Below are positions 1-9,924 of a DNA stretch of 64,000 bases, in pieces. Every line of letters begins with the position of its first letter. Within the stretch, counting starts at the first letter, position 1. The notes beneath the pieces were generated by a model that did no database searches, had not been told where the DNA came from, and saw only the letters and a program-made list of their open reading frames with translations. The DNA comes from Janthinobacterium sp. LM6 (GTDB lineage Bacteria; Pseudomonadota; Gammaproteobacteria; Burkholderiales; Burkholderiaceae_D): contig NZ_CP019510.1 in the NCBI RefSeq assembly GCF_002002885.1, positions 124,001 through 188,000 on the forward strand, given 5' to 3'. The position numbers and the translations under genes are program-made.

Positions 1-56
1 CGCACTCCTCACTGGCAATTGCCGATTTTCCTGCTAGGCTGGATACAGGAGCGTCC

Positions 57-590
57 ATGCATATGCCCATCCAGTTCGACACCCTCGATTACGCCAAACG
101 CCTCGCCTCGGCCGGCGTGCCCACCCAGCAGGCGGAAGCGCATGCGACGGCACTGGGTGAAGTACTGGGCTCGGCCGTGGTCGTGCATGGCGAACTGGCG
201 GCGCTGGAGCGCAATCTGCTGGGGGAAATCAAGCTGGTGTCGCAAAACGTCGATACCAAGCTGGGCGCCCTGGAGTTGAAGATCGATGCGCTGGAACTCA
301 GACTCGATACCCGGATCGATGCCTTGGAACTCAGACTCGATACGCGGATCGATGCGCTGGAGCACAAATTCGCTACCAGGTTAGATGCATTGGAGCAGAA
401 ATTCGATGCCAAGTTAGAGGCATTGGAACAAAAATTCGATACCAAATTAGAGGCATTGGAGCAAAAACTCGACGCTCGCCTGGAGCGCATGGACTTGCGC
501 CATGGCGCGGACATGAAACACGTGTACTGGATGATGAGCACCCTGATCTTGCTCAACCTGGGCATCCTCAGCAAGCTGATGCTGCAGTAA
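57..590 (+). CDS. DUF1640-like coiled-coil protein with C-terminal membrane anchor
   Basis: The 177-residue protein has a globular-looking N-terminus (1-60), a coiled coil (about 66-153) and a hydrophobic C-terminal segment (about 157-176) that probably spans the membrane. The coiled coil is built of near-identical 11-residue units of the type DALEQKFDAKL. This layout resembles DUF1640/CCDC90-type proteins: a coiled coil followed by one C-terminal transmembrane helix. The start at 57 is favoured by AGGAG at 47-51; a second ATG lies two codons further. It is monocistronic and converges on tatC across a shared terminator. Its function is not known to me; a scaffold or membrane-tethered oligomer is inference. 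Confidence 0.8.
   Translation: MHMPIQFDTLDYAKRLASAGVPTQQAEAHATALGEVLGSAVVVHGELAALERNLLGEIKLVSQNVDTKLGALELKIDALELRLDTRIDALELRLDTRIDALEHKFATRLDALEQKFDAKLEALEQKFDTKLEALEQKLDARLERMDLRHGADMKHVYWMMSTLILLNLGILSKLMLQ
252..515 (+). repeat. Eight tandem 33-bp units encoding 11-residue hendecads
   Basis: In-frame 33-nt units encode residues 66-153. Units 2 and 3 (residues 77-87 and 88-98) are identical in protein, and units 4-7 differ from each other by a few residues. The first and last units are degenerate. The 11-residue period predicts a right-handed or nearly straight coiled coil rather than a heptad coil. Confidence 0.85.
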
Positions 591-615
591 GCACACACTC
601 ACTTCCATAACAATG

Positions 616-652
616 AAAAAGCCGCTGCTCCGGAAGGAGGTCAGCGGCTTTT
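616..652. terminator. Bidirectional rho-independent terminator
   Basis: A stem AAGCCGCTG / CAGCGGCTT is flanked by an A-run on the left and a T-run on the right. It lies between two convergent genes, the coiled-coil gene (stop at 590) and tatC (stop at 684), so it can serve both. Confidence 0.8.
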
Positions 653-683
653 GCCGGCGTATCTTGCACGTGCCAGTTTGCGT

Positions 684-1439
684 CTAGGACGCCTCTTCCG
701 GCGCCTGGGTGGCCCTGACGAAGATGGGCGCCACCAGCAGGCCCAGCTCGAACAGCAGGCACATCGGGATGGCCAGCGAGAACTGGCTGACCACGTCCGG
801 CGGCGTGACGATGGCGGCAATCACGAAGGCGCCGACGATGATGTAGGGACGCACTTCCTTGAGTTTCGCGATAGTAACCAAGCCCATGCGCACTAGGATC
901 ACCACCACCACGGGCACTTCGAAGGTGGCGCCAAAGGCCAGGCACATCGACATGACGAAATCGAGGTAATTTTCGATATCGGGCGTGACGGCGATCGACG
1001 AGGGCGAAAAATCGCTGATGAAGTGGAAGACGCGGCCAAACACAAAGAAATAGCAGAAGGCCACGCCGGCCATGAACAGCAGGGACGACGAAATGACCAG
1101 CGGCGCGATCAAACGCTTTTCATGCGTGTACAGGCCGGGGGCGATGAAGGCCCACATCTGGTACAGCACCCAGGGCAAGGCGACGATGAAGGCGATCACC
1201 AGGGTCACTTTCATCGGCACCAGGAACGGTGAAATGACGCCGGTGGCGATCATTTTCGAGCCGGCAGGCAGCGAGGCGATCATCGGCGCCGCAATAAAAT
1301 CGTAGATATGCGAGGGCCCGGGCCAGTAAAACAGCACGGCGCAGACGACGGCGATGCCGATCGAGGCCTTGACCAGGCGGTTGCGCAGCTCGACCAGATG
1401 CGAGATAAAGGTTTCTTCCACCGGAGATTTGCTACTCAT
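684..1439 (-). CDS. tatC: Sec-independent protein translocase TatC
   Basis: TatC is the multi-spanning inner-membrane component of the twin-arginine translocase and, with TatB, forms the receptor for RR signal peptides of folded substrates. The 251-residue protein has the N-terminal SHLVELRNRL motif (13-22), the cytoplasmic-loop APGLYTHEKR region (100-109, with the conserved Glu at 107) and about six hydrophobic segments, as usual for the family. Its start overlaps the end of tatB by 4 nt, so translation is probably coupled. It is the last gene of the long mla-his-tat train and is followed by the terminator at 616-652. Confidence 0.97.
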   Translation of the reverse strand: MSSKSPVEETFISHLVELRNRLVKASIGIAVVCAVLFYWPGPSHIYDFIAAPMIASLPAGSKMIATGVISPFLVPMKVTLVIAFIVALPWVLYQMWAFIAPGLYTHEKRLIAPLVISSSLLFMAGVAFCYFFVFGRVFHFISDFSPSSIAVTPDIENYLDFVMSMCLAFGATFEVPVVVVILVRMGLVTIAKLKEVRPYIIVGAFVIAAIVTPPDVVSQFSLAIPMCLLFELGLLVAPIFVRATQAPEEAS

Positions 1440-1969
1440 GAGTAAAAGGAGGAGGAACTGGCGCGCGGACGGAAGCGCGCCACGCGGGCGGCGGCCGACT
1501 GCACGTGCAGCTTGCCGCCATGGCGCTGCTTGTACCAGCCGGGGATGGCGGAATTGCGCACCAGCTTCTTGCGGCGGAATTCGCGCGCCTTGCGGGCCAG
1601 GTCATCGTTGGTGGCGCGCAGCATGGCTTCATGGGCATCATGATGCCCCTCATACGAGCTGGAATCGCCGCGCCAGGCGTTCTCCACCTCGGCCAGGTTG
1701 CCGGAGATCGAATTTTCCACGCCATGCATGGATTTCTCCACGCTTTGCTTGACGGAATGGGCCGCATCCTGCACTTCCTTCTGCAGGTTTTTCAGCTCTT
1801 CCATTTCAATTTCGCGCGAGACTTCGGATTTCACCTGGTTCAGATAGCGTTGCGCGCGGCCATACAGGGTACCGGCCATGCGCGCCACTCTCGGCAACTT
1901 TTCAGGGCCGATGACTATCAACGCAACCACGCCGATGATGGCGATTTTAGAGAGACCGAGATCGATCAT
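1436..1969 (-). CDS. tatB: Sec-independent protein translocase TatB
   Basis: TatB joins TatC in the signal-peptide receptor complex. Residues 2-20 form the single N-terminal membrane helix, followed by the GPEKLP hinge (21-26) that marks TatA/B proteins and an amphipathic helix. The C-terminal tail is long and basic (177 residues in total, within the usual range). The start MIDLGLSKI is canonical for TatB. It lies between tatA and tatC, overlapping tatC by 4 nt. Confidence 0.95.
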   Translation of the reverse strand: MIDLGLSKIAIIGVVALIVIGPEKLPRVARMAGTLYGRAQRYLNQVKSEVSREIEMEELKNLQKEVQDAAHSVKQSVEKSMHGVENSISGNLAEVENAWRGDSSSYEGHHDAHEAMLRATNDDLARKAREFRRKKLVRNSAIPGWYKQRHGGKLHVQSAAARVARFRPRASSSSFYS

Positions 1970-2017
1970 AAGCGGACAAGGGCTGTTACCGGACGAGGCA
2001 AGCGCCCCGCCACGCTA

Positions 2018-2254
2018 TCAGAACTTGCTTTTCTCTTTCGTTTCGACGTCGATGGTGCTTTTGTCGGCCACTTGCGATGGCGCAGCAGGAGGGGTATTGG
2101 CTGCCGGGGCGTCATCTTCGCCCTTGACGCCATCCTTGAAGCCTTTGACGGCCTTGCCGATATCACCGCCGATATTGCCCAGTTTCTTGGTGCCGAAGAC
2201 CAGCATCACAATGACCAGAACGATCACCCAGTGCCAAATACTCAATGAACCCAT
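2018..2254 (-). CDS. tatA: Sec-independent protein translocase TatA
   Basis: TatA polymerises to form the translocation pore of the Tat system. The 78-residue protein has one N-terminal transmembrane helix (about 3-19), the FGTKKL hinge (20-25), an amphipathic helix and an acidic, Ala/Pro-rich tail. The reading frame is open further upstream to 2296, but the start at 2254 is preferred: it gives the canonical [10 protein letters not shown]-terminus and follows AAGGAG at correct spacing. It is the first of three tat genes. Confidence 0.95.
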   Translation of the reverse strand: MGSLSIWHWVIVLVIVMLVFGTKKLGNIGGDIGKAVKGFKDGVKGEDDAPAANTPPAAPSQVADKSTIDVETKEKSKF

Positions 2255-2334
2255 CACATTCTCCTTGCGGGACGGTGCCCGAATAGCGTCGACCAATGCC
2301 GGTAGTATACACGCGAACCCGGCGCGCAGCGAAA

Positions 2335-2706
2335 TCAGTGTTGACCGCGCCAGGGACGCGGGCCGCCGTACACATGCATGTGCAGGTGATACACCTCTTG
2401 CCCGCCGTTCGGGCCGCTGTTGATCATGGTCTTGAAGCCGCCGGCAGGCGTGCCATCGGCGTCATACGTGACGGCGCAGCCGAACTCGGCAGCGAGCTTC
2501 GGCGCCAGGCGCAGCAGCTTGCCCAGCATCTCCGTATGGCTGTCGTCGCAGTCGGACAGGCTGGCCACGTGGCGCTTCGGGATCAACAGCAGATGCACGG
2601 GGGCGGCCGGGTTGATGTCCTTGAAGGCCAGCAAGTCCTCGTCCTCATACACGATGGCTGAGGGAATTTGTTTTGCAGCAATCTTGCAAAAAATACAGTT
2701 ATCCAC
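2335..2706 (-). CDS. hinT: HIT-family purine nucleoside phosphoramidase (HinT)
   Basis: HIT-family hydrolases of the HinT branch cleave AMP-lysine and other nucleoside phosphoramidates. The 123-residue protein carries the histidine triad HLHMHV (His107, 109, 111) and an N-terminal CIFC pair (Cys4/Cys7) seen in many bacterial HinT proteins. Length matches the family. It sits between hisE and tatA, the usual place in Burkholderiales, and shares their strand. The natural substrate in this organism is not shown by the sequence. Confidence 0.93.
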   Translation of the reverse strand: MDNCIFCKIAAKQIPSAIVYEDEDLLAFKDINPAAPVHLLLIPKRHVASLSDCDDSHTEMLGKLLRLAPKLAAEFGCAVTYDADGTPAGGFKTMINSGPNGGQEVYHLHMHVYGGPRPWRGQH

Positions 2707-2721
2707 GCACGCTCCAGTAGG

Positions 2722-3093
2722 TCAGTGTTTGTCTGTTTCGCCGGCGTCGCGCAGCTCATCCTTGCGTGCCGCCTTTTCTTCCAGGCCGGACAGGCCTTCG
2801 CGGCGCGCCAGCTCGTCGAGCACCTGCTGCGGCGTCAGGTCGAACTGCGCCAGCATCACCAGACTGTGAAACCACAGGTCGGCGCACTCGTACAGAACCT
2901 TCGACGGGTCGTTGTCGCGGCGCGCATCCTTGGCGGCCATCACCGTTTCCGTCGCTTCTTCGCCGATTTTTTTCAAAATCGCATCGTCGCCCTTGGCAAA
3001 CAGGCGCGCGACATACGAGGTGGCGGGGTCGCCGCCGTTGGCCAGCTTGCGCGATTCGATCACGGCGGCCAGGCGTTTTAACGTTTCACTCAT
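2722..3093 (-). CDS. hisE: Phosphoribosyl-ATP pyrophosphatase
   Basis: HisE hydrolyses phosphoribosyl-ATP to phosphoribosyl-AMP, the second step of histidine synthesis. The all-alpha MazG-like fold is recognisable from [14 protein letters not shown] in the first half and the later [13 protein letters not shown] helix. Length is 123 residues. The start codon overlaps the hisI stop (ATGA, 4 nt). As in other betaproteobacteria, hisE and hisI are separate genes, unlike the fused hisIE of enterobacteria. Confidence 0.96.
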   Translation of the reverse strand: MSETLKRLAAVIESRKLANGGDPATSYVARLFAKGDDAILKKIGEEATETVMAAKDARRDNDPSKVLYECADLWFHSLVMLAQFDLTPQQVLDELARREGLSGLEEKAARKDELRDAGETDKH

Positions 3094-3527
3094 TTGCTCT
3101 TGCTTTCCGCGTAAATCGTCTCAGGGTCTTTCAGGACGGGGTCGGTGACTTGCCATTCGCCCGTTTTTTCGTCGCCTTCGAACTTCTGGAAGAAGCACGA
3201 GTGGCGGCCCGTATGGCAGGCGATGCCGCCGGCTTGCTCGATTTTCAGCAAGACCACGTCTTCATCGCAATCGAGGCGGATTTCCAGCACCTTTTGCGTG
3301 TGGCCCGACTCTTCGCCCTTGTGCCAGAGTTTCTTGCGCGAACGGCTCCAGTACACGGCTTCGCCCAGCTCCACCGTGCGCGCCAGCGCGTCGCGGTTCA
3401 TCCAGGCGAACATCAGCACGTCATTGCTGCCCGCTTCCTGCGCGATCACGGGCACCAGGCCGTGCTCGTCCCATTTGACCTTTTTCAGCCACTTGGCATT
3501 GCTTGCTACGATGGTTCCGTTTTGCAT
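3090..3527 (-). CDS. hisI: Phosphoribosyl-AMP cyclohydrolase
   Basis: HisI opens the adenine ring of phosphoribosyl-AMP (third step of histidine synthesis) using bound zinc and magnesium. Visible family features are [20 protein letters not shown], the [12 protein letters not shown] segment and the HTGRHSCFF zinc-ligand region. At 145 residues it is a stand-alone cyclohydrolase. It follows hisF by 26 nt and overlaps hisE by 4 nt. Confidence 0.96.
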   Translation of the reverse strand: MQNGTIVASNAKWLKKVKWDEHGLVPVIAQEAGSNDVLMFAWMNRDALARTVELGEAVYWSRSRKKLWHKGEESGHTQKVLEIRLDCDEDVVLLKIEQAGGIACHTGRHSCFFQKFEGDEKTGEWQVTDPVLKDPETIYAESKSK

Positions 3528-3553
3528 GTTCTGTATCCTGGGTACTATTTTAT

Positions 3554-4315
3554 TTACGCCAGGCGCATGGGAATGCCCTGCTGCGCCATGAACTGCTTGG
3601 CTTCCTGCACCGTGTGCTGGCCATAGTGGAAGATGCTGGCGGCCAGCACGGCGTCCGCGCGGCCCACCTTGATGCCATCGACCAGGTCTTGCAAGCCGCC
3701 CACGCCGCCCGAGGCGATGACGGGGATGCTGACGGCGTCGGACACGCCGCGCGTCAGGCCCAGGTCGAAGCCGACCTTGGTGCCGTCGCGGTCCATGCTG
3801 GTGAGCAAGATTTCTCCGGCGCCCAGGCTTTCCATTTTACGCGCCCACTCGAATGCGTCCAGGCCCGTGGCCGTGCGTCCGCCATGGGTAAACACTTCCC
3901 ACTTGCCGGGCGACACCTGCTTGGCGTCGATGGCGACGACGATGCATTGCGAGCCGTGCTTTTGCGATGCCTCAAACACCAGCTGCGGGTTCGTCACGGC
4001 CGAGGTGTTGATGCTGACCTTGTCGGCGCCCGCGTTGAGCAGGCGGCGCACGTCTTCCACCACGCGCACGCCGCCGCCCACGGTCAGCGGAATGAACACC
4101 TGCGACGCCACGGCTTCGATGATGTCGAAGATCAGGCCGCGGTTGTCGCTCGAGGCGGTAATATCGAGGAAAGTGATTTCATCGGCGCCCTGCTCGTCAT
4201 AACGGCGGGCAATTTCCACCGGGTCGCCGGCGTCGCGCAATTCCGTGAAATTGACGCCTTTGACGACGCGGCCATTGGTCACGTCCAGGCAGGGGATGAT
4301 ACGTTTTGCAAGCAT
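3554..4315 (-). CDS. hisF: Imidazole glycerol phosphate synthase, cyclase subunit HisF
   Basis: HisF is the (beta/alpha)8 cyclase subunit that, with HisH, converts PRFAR and ammonia to imidazole glycerol phosphate and AICAR. The start at 4315 gives the canonical [12 protein letters not shown] with catalytic Asp11. The second catalytic Asp lies in VVAIDAK, and phosphate-binding loops GGGVR and ASGGVGG are present. The frame is open upstream to 4360, but that extension has no family similarity. Length is 253 residues. Confidence 0.97.
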   Translation of the reverse strand: MLAKRIIPCLDVTNGRVVKGVNFTELRDAGDPVEIARRYDEQGADEITFLDITASSDNRGLIFDIIEAVASQVFIPLTVGGGVRVVEDVRRLLNAGADKVSINTSAVTNPQLVFEASQKHGSQCIVVAIDAKQVSPGKWEVFTHGGRTATGLDAFEWARKMESLGAGEILLTSMDRDGTKVGFDLGLTRGVSDAVSIPVIASGGVGGLQDLVDGIKVGRADAVLAASIFHYGQHTVQEAKQFMAQQGIPMRLA

Positions 4316-4375
4316 GATGGGTTCCAGATTGTCGCCAGGCCAGGGCGTGCACGCGCACACCCCGGCCGGGCTGGC

Positions 4376-5149
4376 TTAAACGGCGGCGTCGGTCAGTTCG
4401 TCGGCGCGTTCCTGCGCCTGCGCCAGGTCGATCGTGCCTTCATAGATGGAACGGCCGCAGATCACGCCTTCGATGCCTTCGGCCTGGACCGCGCACAGCG
4501 CTTCCACGTCGCCGATATTGTGCAGACCGCCCGAAGCGATGACGGGGATCTTGACGGCTTGCGCCAGCTTGACGGTGGCCTCGATATTGATGCCGCCCAT
4601 CATGCCGTCGCGGCCGATGTCCGTGTAGATGATCGATTCGACGCCGTAGGCTTCGAATTTTTTCGCCAGGTCGATCACTTCGTGGCCCGACATCTTGCTC
4701 CAGCCATCAGTTGCCACTTTGCCATCTTTCGCATCGAGGCCGACGATGATGTGGCCCGGGAAGGCGCCGCAGGCGTCGTGCAGGAAGCCGGGGCTTTTCA
4801 CGGCCGCCGTGCCGATGATGATGTAGGTGATGCCGGCGTCGAGGTAGCGCTCGATGGTGTCGAGGTCGCGGATGCCGCCGCCCAGCTGCACGGGGATTTC
4901 CTCGATATCATTTTCCACCGCGAAATCTTGCACGGCCTTCAGGATGGCCTTCACGGCGCCTTCGTTCTTCGGCTTGCCGGCAAAGGCGCCGTTCAGGTCG
5001 ACCAGGTGCAGCCGGCGCGCGCCTTGCATCAGCCAATGGCGGGCCATCTCGGCCGGGTCTTCGGAAAATACGGTGGCAAGTTCCATATCGCCTTGTTTCA
5101 GGCGTACGCAGTGACCGTCTTTCAGGTCGATGGCGGGAATGAGCAGCAT
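4376..5149 (-). CDS. hisA: ProFAR isomerase
   Basis: HisA performs the Amadori isomerisation of ProFAR to PRFAR. The 257-residue (beta/alpha)8 protein begins [12 protein letters not shown], with the catalytic Asp8. It also has [11 protein letters not shown] and the [10 protein letters not shown] segment carrying the second acidic residue. It is paralogous to HisF, encoded next door, with the same half-barrel repeats. Confidence 0.97.
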   Translation of the reverse strand: MLLIPAIDLKDGHCVRLKQGDMELATVFSEDPAEMARHWLMQGARRLHLVDLNGAFAGKPKNEGAVKAILKAVQDFAVENDIEEIPVQLGGGIRDLDTIERYLDAGITYIIIGTAAVKSPGFLHDACGAFPGHIIVGLDAKDGKVATDGWSKMSGHEVIDLAKKFEAYGVESIIYTDIGRDGMMGGINIEATVKLAQAVKIPVIASGGLHNIGDVEALCAVQAEGIEGVICGRSIYEGTIDLAQAQERADELTDAAV

Positions 5150-5198
5150 GGTCAGTGTGATTTAGAGTGAGTGAGAGGCGGAAGCCGGATAGCTAACG

Positions 5199-5837
5199 TT
5201 AAGGTTGCCAGTGAACGAAGTTCTTGTACAGCTGCAAGCCAGCGGCAGCGCTTTTTTCAGGGTGAAACTGTGTCGCGAAAATATTATCACGGGCGACGGC
5301 ACAAGCGAACGGCGCGCCATAGACAGTCTCGCCCACCGTGTGCGCCGCTTCTTGAGGTTGAGCAAAATAGCTGTGCACAAAGTAAAAATAGGCGTTGTCG
5401 GCGATACCATCCCACATGACATGGGACGCCGTTTGCCGCACTTGGTTCCAGCCCATTTGCGGCACCTTGAAGCGCGAGCCGTCTTCCTGCACCTGGCCGT
5501 CGAGCTGGAAGCGCACGACTTTGCCTGGCAGCAAGCCCAGACCGGCCGCATCGCCCTCTTCGCTGCCGTCGAACAACATTTGCTCGCCGATGCACACGCC
5601 CAGCACGGGCTTGCTGTCGGCCGCGCGCAGCAGCGCTTCGAGCACACCCGATTCGCGCAGGCTGCGCATGCAGTCGGGCATGGCGCCCTGGCCCGGCAAG
5701 ACGATGCGGTCGGCGCTGTCGATGTCTTGCGCCGATCCGGAAATGCGCACGTCGGCTTCCGGCGCCACGGCGCGCAGGGCCTGCGCCACCGAGCGCAGGT
5801 TGCCCATGCCGTAATCCACCACCACAATTTTATTCAT
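5199..5837 (-). CDS. hisH: Imidazole glycerol phosphate synthase, glutaminase subunit HisH
   Basis: HisH is a class I glutamine amidotransferase that supplies ammonia to HisF. The nucleophile elbow is GVCIGEQ (Cys82), the oxyanion region is [10 protein letters not shown], and the His-Glu pair is in the C-terminal QFHPEKS. Length is 212 residues, as expected. It lies directly upstream of hisA in the operon. Confidence 0.97.
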   Translation of the reverse strand: MNKIVVVDYGMGNLRSVAQALRAVAPEADVRISGSAQDIDSADRIVLPGQGAMPDCMRSLRESGVLEALLRAADSKPVLGVCIGEQMLFDGSEEGDAAGLGLLPGKVVRFQLDGQVQEDGSRFKVPQMGWNQVRQTASHVMWDGIADNAYFYFVHSYFAQPQEAAHTVGETVYGAPFACAVARDNIFATQFHPEKSAAAGLQLYKNFVHWQP

Positions 5838-5875
5838 GTTTGATCCCGGAATCTACAATATAGCGAGCGCGGCGT

Positions 5876-6466
5876 TTACAGGCTGCCCTTGGTCGATGGA
5901 ATGATGCCGGCCGCGCGCTCGTCGAGCTCGGCAGCCATGCGCAGCGCGCGGCCAAAGGCCTTGAACACGGTTTCGCATTGATGGTGGGCATTCGTGCCGC
6001 GCAAGTTGTCGATATGCAATGTCACGCCCGCATGGTTGACGAAGCCGCGGAAAAATTCCAGGGTCAGGTCGACATCGAAGCCGGCGATCATGGCGCGCGT
6101 AAACGGGATGTGGTATTCGATGCCAGGGCGGCCCGAGAAATCGAGCACCACGCGCGACAGCGCCTCGTCCAGCGGCACGTACGCATGGCCGTAGCGGCGG
6201 ATGCCCTTCTTGTCGCCGATAGCCTTGGCCACGGCCATGCCCAGGGTGATGCCCACGTCTTCCACCGTATGGTGGTTGTCGATATGCACGTCGCCCGTCG
6301 CTTCGATATCCAGGTCGATCAAGCCGTGGCGGGCGATCTGGTCCAGCATATGGTCGAGGAAGGGCACGCCGGTATTGAGCTTTTGCTGGCCCGTGCCATC
6401 GAGGTTGAGGGCGACGCGAACTTGCGTCTCATTGGTGTTGCGCGTGATTTCTGCGGTGCGGTTCAT
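5876..6466 (-). CDS. hisB: Imidazoleglycerol-phosphate dehydratase
   Basis: This is the monofunctional IGPD, which dehydrates imidazole glycerol phosphate to imidazole acetol phosphate with two manganese ions. Metal-ligand motifs HHTVEDVGI and HHQCETVFK are both present. The 196-residue product lacks the N-terminal histidinol-phosphatase domain of enterobacterial HisB, so that phosphatase must be encoded elsewhere. The start at 6466 ([15 protein letters not shown]) matches the family; an upstream extension to 6577 overlaps hisC and is rejected. Confidence 0.96.
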   Translation of the reverse strand: MNRTAEITRNTNETQVRVALNLDGTGQQKLNTGVPFLDHMLDQIARHGLIDLDIEATGDVHIDNHHTVEDVGITLGMAVAKAIGDKKGIRRYGHAYVPLDEALSRVVLDFSGRPGIEYHIPFTRAMIAGFDVDLTLEFFRGFVNHAGVTLHIDNLRGTNAHHQCETVFKAFGRALRMAAELDERAAGIIPSTKGSL

Positions 6467-6485
6467 GGGAGGCTCTGGCGATAGG

Positions 6486-7580
6486 CTAAACGAGGGATGC
6501 CTTGAAGGCATCGTAAAAAAGGGAATTCTCTTCCGGGGTGCTGACGCTGATGCGCAGGCAATTGGCCAGCGCAGCATGCATTTTACTCATATTTTTAATT
6601 AAAACCCTGCGGGCAAGCAGTTTTGCGCAAACATCGTCGGAATCAGCCACACGAATCAGAAGAAAATTTGCCTTCGAGGGAAACACGGTCACGCCCGGCA
6701 GCTCCGCCAGGCGCAGCGCCAGCGTATCGCGCGCGCTGTTGAGCAGGTCCGCCTGGGCATTCAACACATCGAGGTGTTCGAGCGCGAATTCGGCCGCCGT
6801 CTGCGTCAGCACATTCACGTTATACGGCGGGCGCACTTTTTCAAACTGCGCCAGCAGGGCCGGCGCGGCCGACATGTAGCCGAGGCGGATGCCGGCCAGG
6901 CCCAGTTTCGACACGGTGCGCATCACCACCAGGTTCTCGAACTCGGGCAGGCGGCCCATGAAGCTGTGCTGCGCGAACGGCTCATAGGCTTCGTCGACGA
7001 CGGCGATGCCCGTGTCGCCCAGGGCGGCCAGGATGCGTTCGATGTCGGCGCTGGCAAACAGGTTGCCCGTCGGGTTGTTCGGATAGGCGAGGAACACCAG
7101 CGCCGGGCGGTGCTGTTCAATCGCCGCCAGCATGGCGTCCATGTCCAGGCTGAAATCACTTTTCAAGGGCACGCCGACGAAATCCATGCCGGCGAACTGC
7201 GCCGAGCGCGCATACATGACGAAGGCGGGCACGGGCGCCAGCAGCACGGCGCGCTTGCCCGGCTCCTGATGGGCGCACGCCATGGCCAGGACGGAAATGA
7301 GCTCATCGGAGCCGTTGCCCAGCATGACGTCGAAGCCGGCAGGCACGCCCAGCTTGGCGCAGATGGCCGCCTGCAGGCTGGCGTACGACGGCGGATAGCG
7401 GTTCAGCGCCACGCCGGCCAGGCGCGCGCCCAGCTCTTCGCGCAGCTGCGCCGGCAGCGGATACGGGTTTTCCATCGCATCGAGTTTGATGTAACCGCTG
7501 GCATCGGCTACCTGGTAGCTTTTGACGGCCCGCACATCGGACCGCACGGTGTTGCTGATTAACTGATCGAGGAAAGACAT
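6486..7580 (-). CDS. hisC: Histidinol-phosphate aminotransferase
   Basis: HisC is a PLP-dependent class I/II aminotransferase converting imidazole acetol phosphate and glutamate to histidinol phosphate. In the 364-residue sequence, YPNNPTGN (166-173), VVDEAYEPF and the Schiff-base lysine in [15 protein letters not shown] (Lys225) are all intact. It begins 33 nt after the methyltransferase stop and ends 19 nt before hisB. Confidence 0.96.
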   Translation of the reverse strand: MSFLDQLISNTVRSDVRAVKSYQVADASGYIKLDAMENPYPLPAQLREELGARLAGVALNRYPPSYASLQAAICAKLGVPAGFDVMLGNGSDELISVLAMACAHQEPGKRAVLLAPVPAFVMYARSAQFAGMDFVGVPLKSDFSLDMDAMLAAIEQHRPALVFLAYPNNPTGNLFASADIERILAALGDTGIAVVDEAYEPFAQHSFMGRLPEFENLVVMRTVSKLGLAGIRLGYMSAAPALLAQFEKVRPPYNVNVLTQTAAEFALEHLDVLNAQADLLNSARDTLALRLAELPGVTVFPSKANFLLIRVADSDDVCAKLLARRVLIKNMSKMHAALANCLRISVSTPEENSLFYDAFKASLV

Positions 7581-7613
7581 GCTGCAAACACTCCTGATGA
7601 AATTAAATGGAGA

Positions 7614-8576
7614 CTAAATGACGACGTCTTCCGGCACGCTAGCGCTGCGCGCCTTGCGGGCCGGCGCTTTTTTCGCGGCGGGCGGCTTTTTCACGGCAGC
7701 CGGTTGTTTACTGGCCGCCTTGGCGGCCTTGGGCACGGCGGCGGCGCGGCGCTTGGCCGGCGCCTTCTTTTCCGCCTTCGGCGCGGCCGGTTCGGCCAGC
7801 TCCTGCGCCAGCGCCGCCAATCGCTGTTCGATGATGGCGCAGTAATCGGGGTTCAACTCAAAGCCGACGAAATCGCGCCCGCAGCGCTTCGCCGCCAGCG
7901 CCGTGGTGCCGCTGCCCATGAACAGGTCGAGCACCACGCCGCCGGGCGGGCACGAAGCCTTGAGCATGCGCTCGATGATTTCGAGCGGCTTTTGCGTCGG
8001 GTGGTCGGCCCGTTCCGGGTGTTCCTTGTGCAAGCGCGACACGCTCCACAAGTCTTTCGGGTTGTAGCCCACTTCCAGCCATTTGGCGCCGATGAAGATC
8101 GAGCGCGAACGGGCTTTCTTGGTGGCCGCGTCGTAGGCGATGCGCACCGCGTCAAGGTCGAAGTAGTAATCCTTGCGCTTGACGAAGAAGCCGATGGTGT
8201 CGTGCACCGATGAAAAGCTGCGCACGCTGCCGCCCATGGACGGCACGCGGCGATCCCAGATGATTTCATTCATCATCGCCATGCGCTGTTTCAGCATGAC
8301 GAAGATCTCCGGCGAATAGCGCCAGGTCAGAAAAATATACAGGCTGCCGTTGGCTTTCAGCTTGGGCAGCGCCGCATCGATCCATTCTTCCGTCCAGCGC
8401 AGGTAGTCGGCCACCGACTGCTGGTCCGAGGCATTGCCGTAGTCCTTGCCCAGGTTGTACGGCGGATCCGTCAGGATCAGGTCCACCGAGCCATCGGGAA
8501 TGCGCGCCAGCCCCGCCAGCGCATCTTCGCAATAGACCCGGTTGACCCAGTCCGGCTGCTCCGCCAACTTCGTCAT
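7614..8576 (-). CDS. Orphan beta-class DNA methyltransferase with H1-like basic tail
   Basis: The 320-residue protein is a site-specific N6-adenine or N4-cytosine DNA methyltransferase. The catalytic [12 protein letters not shown] (37-48) precedes HPTQKP (192-197) and the SAM-binding FMGSGTT (219-225), the order of the beta class. Residues about 262-320 are almost entirely Ala, Lys, Pro and Arg ([11 protein letters not shown]-like), resembling histone H1/AlgP tails, probably for non-specific DNA binding. The start codon overlaps the hisD stop (ATGA), so it is translationally coupled inside the his operon. No restriction endonuclease gene lies nearby. The recognition site cannot be read from the sequence. 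Confidence 0.93.
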   Translation of the reverse strand: MTKLAEQPDWVNRVYCEDALAGLARIPDGSVDLILTDPPYNLGKDYGNASDQQSVADYLRWTEEWIDAALPKLKANGSLYIFLTWRYSPEIFVMLKQRMAMMNEIIWDRRVPSMGGSVRSFSSVHDTIGFFVKRKDYYFDLDAVRIAYDAATKKARSRSIFIGAKWLEVGYNPKDLWSVSRLHKEHPERADHPTQKPLEIIERMLKASCPPGGVVLDLFMGSGTTALAAKRCGRDFVGFELNPDYCAIIEQRLAALAQELAEPAAPKAEKKAPAKRRAAAVPKAAKAASKQPAAVKKPPAAKKAPARKARSASVPEDVVI

Positions 8577-9898
8577 GGCTGCGGCTTCAGACGCAATTCG
8601 GCGCTGCGCGCGTGCGCCTGCAAGCCTTCGCCATACGCCAGGGTGGCGGCGACGCGGCCCAGGGTTTGCGCGCCCGCTTCACTGACGTGAATGATGGACG
8701 AACGCTTCTGGAAGTCGTACACGCCCAGCGGCGACGAGAAACGCGCCGTGCGCGACGTCGGCAGCACGTGATTGGGGCCGCAGCAATAGTCGCCCAGCGA
8801 TTCGGACGAAAAGCGGCCCAGGAACATGGCGCCCGCGTGGCGGATCTGCTCGGCCCACTGCTGCGGGTTTTCCGCCGAGATTTCCAGGTGTTCCGCGGCG
8901 ATGGCATTGGCGATCTCGCACGCCTCTGCCATGCTGCGCACCTTGATCAGCGCTCCGCGGTCGGCCAGCGAGGTGCTGATGGTGGCCTGGCGCGGCATCG
9001 TCGGCAGCAGCTTGGCGATGCTCTCCTCGACTTGCGCGATGTAGTCCGCGTCGGGGCACAGCAGGATCGCTTGCGCCAGTTCGTCGTGCTCGGCCTGCGA
9101 AAACAGGTCCATCGCGACCCAGTCGGGGTCCGTCGTGCCGTCGCACAGCACCAGGATTTCCGACGGTCCGGCGATCATGTCGATGCCGACGATGCCGAAC
9201 ACGCGGCGCTTGGCGGCGGCCACGTAGGCGTTGCCGGGACCGACGATTTTATCCACGGCGGCAATCGTCTGCGTGCCGTAGGCCAGCGCGCCGACGGCTT
9301 GCGCGCCGCCGATGGTGATCACGCGCGTCACGCCGGCAATCGCGGCGGCGGCCAGCACCATCTGGTTTTTCACGCCGTCGGGCGTCGGCACGACCATGAT
9401 GATTTCGCCCACGCCCGCCACATGCGCGGGAATGGCGTTCATCAGCACGGACGACGGGTAGGCGGCCTTGCCGCCCGGGACGTAGATGCCGACCCGGTCC
9501 AGCGGCGTGATCTTCTGGCCCAGCACCGTGCCATCGGGTTCGGTGTAGGTAAAGCCGCGCAACTCCTCGCGCTGGCGTTCGTGGAAGGCGCGGATGCGCT
9601 GCGCGGCGATCTGCAGCGCCTCGCGCTGGGCCGACGGCAAGCCGTTCAAAGCTGCCTGCAATTCGGCTTGCGAAATATCAAACGCCGCCATTTCCGCCGC
9701 GCCGCCATGCGGGATGCGGTCGAAACGGTTGGTGTATTCCAGCACGGCGGCGTCGCCGCGCGTTTTCACATCGGCCAGGATTTTTGCGACCGACGTTTCA
9801 ATCGCTGCATCGGTGCCCGCCTCGAACGCCAGCAGCGTATCGAGCGATTGTTGGAAACCATCCTGGCTTGAATCGAGCTTGCGTATCTGTATCGGCAT
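8573..9898 (-). CDS. hisD: Histidinol dehydrogenase
   Basis: HisD oxidises histidinol to histidine in two NAD-dependent steps at a zinc site. Recognisable segments include [19 protein letters not shown], the NAD/substrate region [33 protein letters not shown] and the ligand-bearing [13 protein letters not shown]. The 441-residue length is typical. It follows hisG by 26 nt and overlaps the methyltransferase start by 4 nt. Confidence 0.97.
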   Translation of the reverse strand: MPIQIRKLDSSQDGFQQSLDTLLAFEAGTDAAIETSVAKILADVKTRGDAAVLEYTNRFDRIPHGGAAEMAAFDISQAELQAALNGLPSAQREALQIAAQRIRAFHERQREELRGFTYTEPDGTVLGQKITPLDRVGIYVPGGKAAYPSSVLMNAIPAHVAGVGEIIMVVPTPDGVKNQMVLAAAAIAGVTRVITIGGAQAVGALAYGTQTIAAVDKIVGPGNAYVAAAKRRVFGIVGIDMIAGPSEILVLCDGTTDPDWVAMDLFSQAEHDELAQAILLCPDADYIAQVEESIAKLLPTMPRQATISTSLADRGALIKVRSMAEACEIANAIAAEHLEISAENPQQWAEQIRHAGAMFLGRFSSESLGDYCCGPNHVLPTSRTARFSSPLGVYDFQKRSSIIHVSEAGAQTLGRVAATLAYGEGLQAHARSAELRLKPQP

Positions 9899-9924
9899 AA
9901 TCGGCTTTCTGCTACTGAAGGTAT

